Made by a program: the position numbers and the translations under genes
Shown: positions 60,012-64,000 of the stretch, in pieces
Layout: each line of letters opens with the position of its first letter
Position numbering within the stretch: position 1 is the stretch's first letter
Notes under the pieces: model-generated
Databases searched by the model: none
Seen by the model: only the letters and a program-made list of their open reading frames with translations
What the model was told of the DNA's origin: nothing
Assembly: GCA_014905825.1 (NCBI GenBank)
Contig: JACGCN010000011.1
Location: 62,001-126,000, forward strand
From: Lyophyllum atratum
Lineage: Eukaryota > Basidiomycota > Agaricomycetes > Agaricales > Lyophyllaceae
Length of the DNA: 64,000 nt
Direction of reading: 5' to 3'

Positions 60012-63000
60012 ATGCCGGCAAAACCGCGCAAGACTAACAACTCGCAAAGCGCGCAACCGGACGAACAACATAGCAGGCCTGGTGACGAGGTTGAAGTAGG
60101 TACTAGTAATGTTGAGGGACAGGAACTCGAGCAACTCGAACACACAAGGTCACTATCACCGAGATCTCAAACGGAGAACCCGCCTACAAAACCTAAAGAG
60201 CTAGATTACTTCGCGCCACTCGAAGGATTAGATGTACCTCTCCCTAAGGTCAATACTTGGAATAACCCATACACTAGAACAGAAGTAGGGTTCCTAGCCT
60301 GCAAAAGAATTGCCTCCTTCTTCTCAGAAAAGGATGAGCGATCTGCACGCATCAAAGCCCGATGGAATGAAGCGATCCAACTTGGGGAAGTTATGAACAA
60401 GGATTCTCGCATCGACAACACTCGTTTTCTCACGAGAAGTGAGAGTCGAACTCTTTTCAAAGAAGAAAGCACATTACTTGAAGAACTCTTAACCAACGTC
60501 CTCGAATATGATAACGAATTCTATTACACCTTTACCGTAGACAAGGAGATATTAAAGAAGCTAACGGTGTTGCTTTTTAAACGACTAGAGAACGCCAGAA
60601 ACGCTCTTATATTATCGGGCGAAGGGTTACCTTCATTGCCGATATGGGGACCCGATGGAAAGGCGACGGAGTTCTGGACGGCCAATGATTTCGAAATTAT
60701 TGGAGCCTGTTATCGAAAGGACGTAGAAGAGTTTTTGGGGTATCTAGCTGATCACTATGATTTCAAAGATGTCAGTAAACCGAAAGATGATGGAGACATG
60801 GGAAAGCATAGACGTGATGATCGCATACCTCAAGAAGCGCGCTTTGATTTCGATCCGGACAGCATTTCCCGCTTCATGCAGAATACGGCTCGGAATAACT
60901 CAAGATCTTTTAACAATCAAAACGCATCAGTATTTGGTGGAGGAAAGCACGCTAGCACTTCTAGAAAATTCCAAGATTTGTTTACTAATAAACACTCTGG
61001 AGGAAGGGAAACCCCGCCACATATACCGAGAAGGCGAAGAGGAGACAGGGACGATGAGGAATCTGAAAGGAGTACTCACGAGGGAAGCCGTGATGACTCG
61101 ATTCGAAAGAAACGAGGAGATCCGGAACCATCGGACGGAGGAAGTAGTGATTCAGACGACGGTTCGGGTAAGCGAGATCGAGGAGGTAGAAAGCCGGATA
61201 AATCACATAGGAAGGATTCAAACGATCCTAAGGAACGCAAGGATAACTCGGCACGAGAAGTTCAGTTTGAGAATAAGCTGAAAATGGAAGTTATACCTGA
61301 ATGGGACGGCAATACTGAAACATTAGGAAGATGGATGACTAAAGTTAATGTTCTTTCAGAGAGGTCAGATAAGGTCTTTGAACAGCTAGGAGCGCTCGTA
61401 CCTCAACGACTTAAAGGAAGCGCCGAAAGTTGGTACTACAGTCAAAGTGCTAGTACACGTCGTAGACTAGAAGTTAACTGGTCAACGTTACGAGAAGGGA
61501 TTGGTGAATACTACATGAACAGATCGTACCTCGATAAACAAAAAAGCCGCGCAAACAAGGCGCAGTATCGAGAACCGGGCTACGGTCGCGAAACTCCTAG
61601 TGAATTCTACATTAGAAAGAAGGAGTTGATTGAATTGGTATACGATTATTCAGATCGGGAAATTATCAACGAAATCATGAATAGCGTACCTAAGCATTGG
61701 ACTTCAATCTTAACACCGCATCTATATAACAATCTCGAGGAATTCCAGATTGGTATCAAGTACTACGAAGAGAACCTTCTAGCATTAGATGTTAGTAGAG
61801 GATCGCGAACGGACTATAACTATGGAGGAGTGAATTCAAGAGAACCTTACAATAACCCGAAACCCTATCAGAACTTCAAGACTGCAAGAACGAATCAAGT
61901 TGGATGGAGTAAGGCTGCTTCAAAGCCCGAATTTCCCAAAGATGATTTAAATGTCTCACCTAGGACTACTCCTGAAGACAAAGGAGCGCGACCATGCAGA
62001 CATTGCGGTAGCGGAAAACATTGGGATTACGAGTGTAAGTATTCTCGGAAGGGCAATCGGAATGCACGTACCAATTTAGCTCAAGTCGATGACGAAGAGA
62101 AATCTGCCCAGAATGAGTATGACGACCTCTATTACGGACTATCGTCAGACGATGAAAGGGAGGATTTTGATCAACCCCTTCAGTCGAATGCTGACGGCGC
62201 TCAAGAAGATGAGCCAGTCGCCGATCTGGAGGGGGAATCTGCAAATCAAACCACAAAATCCTTTAACACTCAAGTAAACGAAGTCAATGGAACGTACAGG
62301 TCTTCAAGATTCGAACCTAAGCCTTCATTGAACAGAAGATCGCGAAGGCGGTTTGCTCAAGAAGTTGAGAAAGTATCTTATCGCGTGGAAGCCGGAAACG
62401 AGAATGATAAAATGATCCGGCTTACAAAGATCATGGCCAGACCGCCCGGATGCGCTTTCCTTGGAGCTAAGGCTACGGAAACACTAGTCAAAATCAACGA
62501 AAGAGAGAGCGAGGCCATACCAGTGATTATTGACTCAGGATCGGATATAACTCTAATATCCCAAAAGACGCTCGACGGTTTGATAAGATCGCCTAAAATT
62601 AGAACCGGTCAACGGATAAATTTAGTACAAGTAACCGGGAGCACTACGATCTCCGGATACGTCATGCTAGACTTAATTTTCGAAACGGACGATGGGCCAA
62701 TAAAGATAGAAGTCGAAGCGTACGTGGTTAAAGGAATGAGTACCCCATTCATACTAGGAAACGATTTCACAGATCAATATTCAATATCGACGATCCGAGA
62801 AGAAGGACGTACCAGGTTGAAATTTGGAGACACTGGAAGATCAATGGAGGTGTACAGCAGTTTAAACCCTAGATACGAAGACGAGGATGGGCACGCCTTC
62901 AAAATACGGACGGTTCCGGAGATTGGACAAAAGATATCGCGTATTAAGAGTCATCGAAGAGCCCAACTGCAAAAGCGGCGTAAACGAGAAAATCTAAAAG

Positions 63001-64000
63001 ATCGAAGCGTCAGATCTACTAACCAAGTGATTATCGCACCGGGAACTTCGAAGGAAATATCTGTTTACACCACTTACCCGTTTAAATCAGAGTTTCTTTA
63101 CATCGAAAGAATATTGGCCACAAATCGGAATCAAGAAGATATTTACGGCGCACCTGACACTTTAACAAGTCGAAACAAACCTACACTACATGTCTCTAAC
63201 TTCTCCACCTTTCCTGTAACAATCGCGGAAGGTCAAGCTTTGGGAATAGCACAAGATCCTAGTACGTGGTTAGATAGGAAACGACATGGAAGTCTGAAAG
63301 AAGAAATATCGCGACGAGAACACGTTAATCTTGTTAAATCGATCATAGAGACCCAGAATGGTATTGCGGAAGCCGGATGCACGAGAACTGTTAAAAGCGA
63401 AGTCAACATAGGTCTGAATCCAGCATTGGGAATCGGAATAGAGGAAGACCCCCTTTCCGAAGCACCAGTGGAAGGCGGTCCAAAAACTGCTGAAATACCT
63501 GAAGGGATGACGCACGACAGTCAATTAATTGAGGAACTAGACTTTTCTAAAGAACTAACGGAGGAACAACGTCAATTGCTTATAGAAGTCGTTGTTAAGA
63601 ATCGCGCAGTATTCGGATTAAATGGTAAACTGGGGAACTTTGATACATTCGTACCAGTCCCACTTGTACCGGGAACTAAGCCTATATCAGTACCCCCATA
63701 TTCTGCATCACCGGCTAACCGAGAAGTAATCAACAAGCAGATGGATTCCTGGATTAATTTAGGAGTTATCGAACCTTCGAAAAGTCCTTGGGCAGCCCCG
63801 GTATTCATCGTTTATCGAAACGGGAAACCAAGAATGGTCATAGACTTACGAAGACTCAATGAAGCAGTGATTCCGGATGAATTCCCCTTACCAAGACAAG
63901 AAGATATCCTACAATCATTATCCGGAAGTCAGTATCTTTCGACCCTGGATGCGCTAGCAGGCTTCACTCAACTAACTGTAGATCCCAAAGACAGGGAGAA
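60012..64000 (+). CDS. Gag-Pol polyprotein of Ty3/gypsy retrotransposon (3'-truncated by window)
   Basis: ATG 60012 opens a frame that stays open to the window end, at least 1329 codons, with gag and pol in one frame and no shift. The first ~400 residues are a charged N-terminal region. Then comes a retrotransposon gag core (LKMEVIPEWDGNTETLGRWM, PQRLKGSAESWYYSQ). A CCHC zinc knuckle lies at residues 662-675 (CRHCGSGKHWDYEC). The aspartic protease is near 838 (VIIDSGSDITLIS) and 915 (FILGNDF). The reverse transcriptase start is at ~1240-1329 (SPWAAPVFIVYRNGKPRMVI, DLRRLN, YLSTLDALAGFTQL). This order is diagnostic of the Ty3/gypsy superfamily. The first of the catalytic Asp motifs is in view; the YxDD box is past the edge. 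Confidence 0.93.
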   Translation, partial: MPAKPRKTNNSQSAQPDEQHSRPGDEVEVGTSNVEGQELEQLEHTRSLSPRSQTENPPTKPKELDYFAPLEGLDVPLPKVNTWNNPYTRTEVGFLACKRIASFFSEKDERSARIKARWNEAIQLGEVMNKDSRIDNTRFLTRSESRTLFKEESTLLEELLTNVLEYDNEFYYTFTVDKEILKKLTVLLFKRLENARNALILSGEGLPSLPIWGPDGKATEFWTANDFEIIGACYRKDVEEFLGYLADHYDFKDVSKPKDDGDMGKHRRDDRIPQEARFDFDPDSISRFMQNTARNNSRSFNNQNASVFGGGKHASTSRKFQDLFTNKHSGGRETPPHIPRRRRGDRDDEESERSTHEGSRDDSIRKKRGDPEPSDGGSSDSDDGSGKRDRGGRKPDKSHRKDSNDPKERKDNSAREVQFENKLKMEVIPEWDGNTETLGRWMTKVNVLSERSDKVFEQLGALVPQRLKGSAESWYYSQSASTRRRLEVNWSTLREGIGEYYMNRSYLDKQKSRANKAQYREPGYGRETPSEFYIRKKELIELVYDYSDREIINEIMNSVPKHWTSILTPHLYNNLEEFQIGIKYYEENLLALDVSRGSRTDYNYGGVNSREPYNNPKPYQNFKTARTNQVGWSKAASKPEFPKDDLNVSPRTTPEDKGARPCRHCGSGKHWDYECKYSRKGNRNARTNLAQVDDEEKSAQNEYDDLYYGLSSDDEREDFDQPLQSNADGAQEDEPVADLEGESANQTTKSFNTQVNEVNGTYRSSRFEPKPSLNRRSRRRFAQEVEKVSYRVEAGNENDKMIRLTKIMARPPGCAFLGAKATETLVKINERESEAIPVIIDSGSDITLISQKTLDGLIRSPKIRTGQRINLVQVTGSTTISGYVMLDLIFETDDGPIKIEVEAYVVKGMSTPFILGNDFTDQYSISTIREEGRTRLKFGDTGRSMEVYSSLNPRYEDEDGHAFKIRTVPEIGQKISRIKSHRRAQLQKRRKRENLKDRSVRSTNQVIIAPGTSKEISVYTTYPFKSEFLYIERILATNRNQEDIYGAPDTLTSRNKPTLHVSNFSTFPVTIAEGQALGIAQDPSTWLDRKRHGSLKEEISRREHVNLVKSIIETQNGIAEAGCTRTVKSEVNIGLNPALGIGIEEDPLSEAPVEGGPKTAEIPEGMTHDSQLIEELDFSKELTEEQRQLLIEVVVKNRAVFGLNGKLGNFDTFVPVPLVPGTKPISVPPYSASPANREVINKQMDSWINLGVIEPSKSPWAAPVFIVYRNGKPRMVIDLRRLNEAVIPDEFPLPRQEDILQSLSGSQYLSTLDALAGFTQLTVDPKDRE

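Larger units (their letters stand above)
59142..64000 (+). mobile_element. Ty3/gypsy LTR retrotransposon, 5' part
   Basis: 5' LTR, primer-binding site, leader and a long Gag-Pol frame are present. RNase H, integrase and 3' LTR would lie beyond the window end. The absence of any stop or frameshift over 3.99 kb suggests a recent insertion. Confidence 0.9.

Overview
This is a 64-kb window of nuclear DNA from a basidiomycete fungus, most likely an Agaricomycete. Short introns (about 47-60 nt) with GT..AG ends break nearly every gene. The gene set also fits: a TOR kinase, a myosin-motor chitin synthase, a PI-specific phospholipase C, a Zn2Cys6 factor, TKL-type kinases with an HGDLK loop, and F-box and other families that I recall as expanded in mushrooms. 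I assembled exon structures by eye, requiring consistent reading frames and GT..AG boundaries. Several genes use AAG or GAG as 3' splice sites.

Layout. 1-2.7 kb: two perfect hairpins, then a convergent pair, an unknown coiled protein and a protein with a viroplasmin/RNase H1 N-terminal-like domain. 3-6.1 kb: a 951-aa unknown protein with an RGG tail. 6.2-7.1 kb: non-coding DNA with ten copies of the palindrome TGATATATCA. 7.2 kb: an aconitase relic. 7.5-16.2 kb (minus strand): TOR kinase, apparently intact. 16.4-19.3 kb: decayed sequence, including an RTA1-like relic. 19.4-22 kb: a small unknown gene and a Zn2Cys6 factor whose zinc cluster lies at the C-terminus. 22.6-23.3 kb: an element with terminal inverted repeats of about 130 bp. 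25.2-28.4 kb: phospholipase C. 29.4-31.5 kb: a small acidic protein and a serine racemase-like gene carrying an in-frame stop. 32.4-38.8 kb: two divergent kinase paralogues. One looks like a pseudogene. The other runs in one frame into a complete AMSH-type JAMM deubiquitinase. 39-40.3 kb: a short-chain dehydrogenase. 40.5-58.6 kb: an inverted duplication of an F-box gene (both copies broken) flanking a CDF-like transporter gene and the chitin synthase. The distal copy is split by nested transposon-like insertions. 59.1-64 kb: the 5' part of a Ty3/gypsy retrotransposon with an open Gag-Pol frame, cut by the window edge.

The housekeeping genes (TOR, PLC1, chitin synthase, CDF, SDR) form no obvious pathway cluster. 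TOR, PLC and chitin synthase all relate to growth and wall synthesis, but nothing here shows co-regulation. The most unusual items are the kinase-deubiquitinase fusion, the TGATATATCA cluster, and the inverted F-box duplication with nested insertions. Every function is inferred from sequence motifs I recognise; no database search was run.
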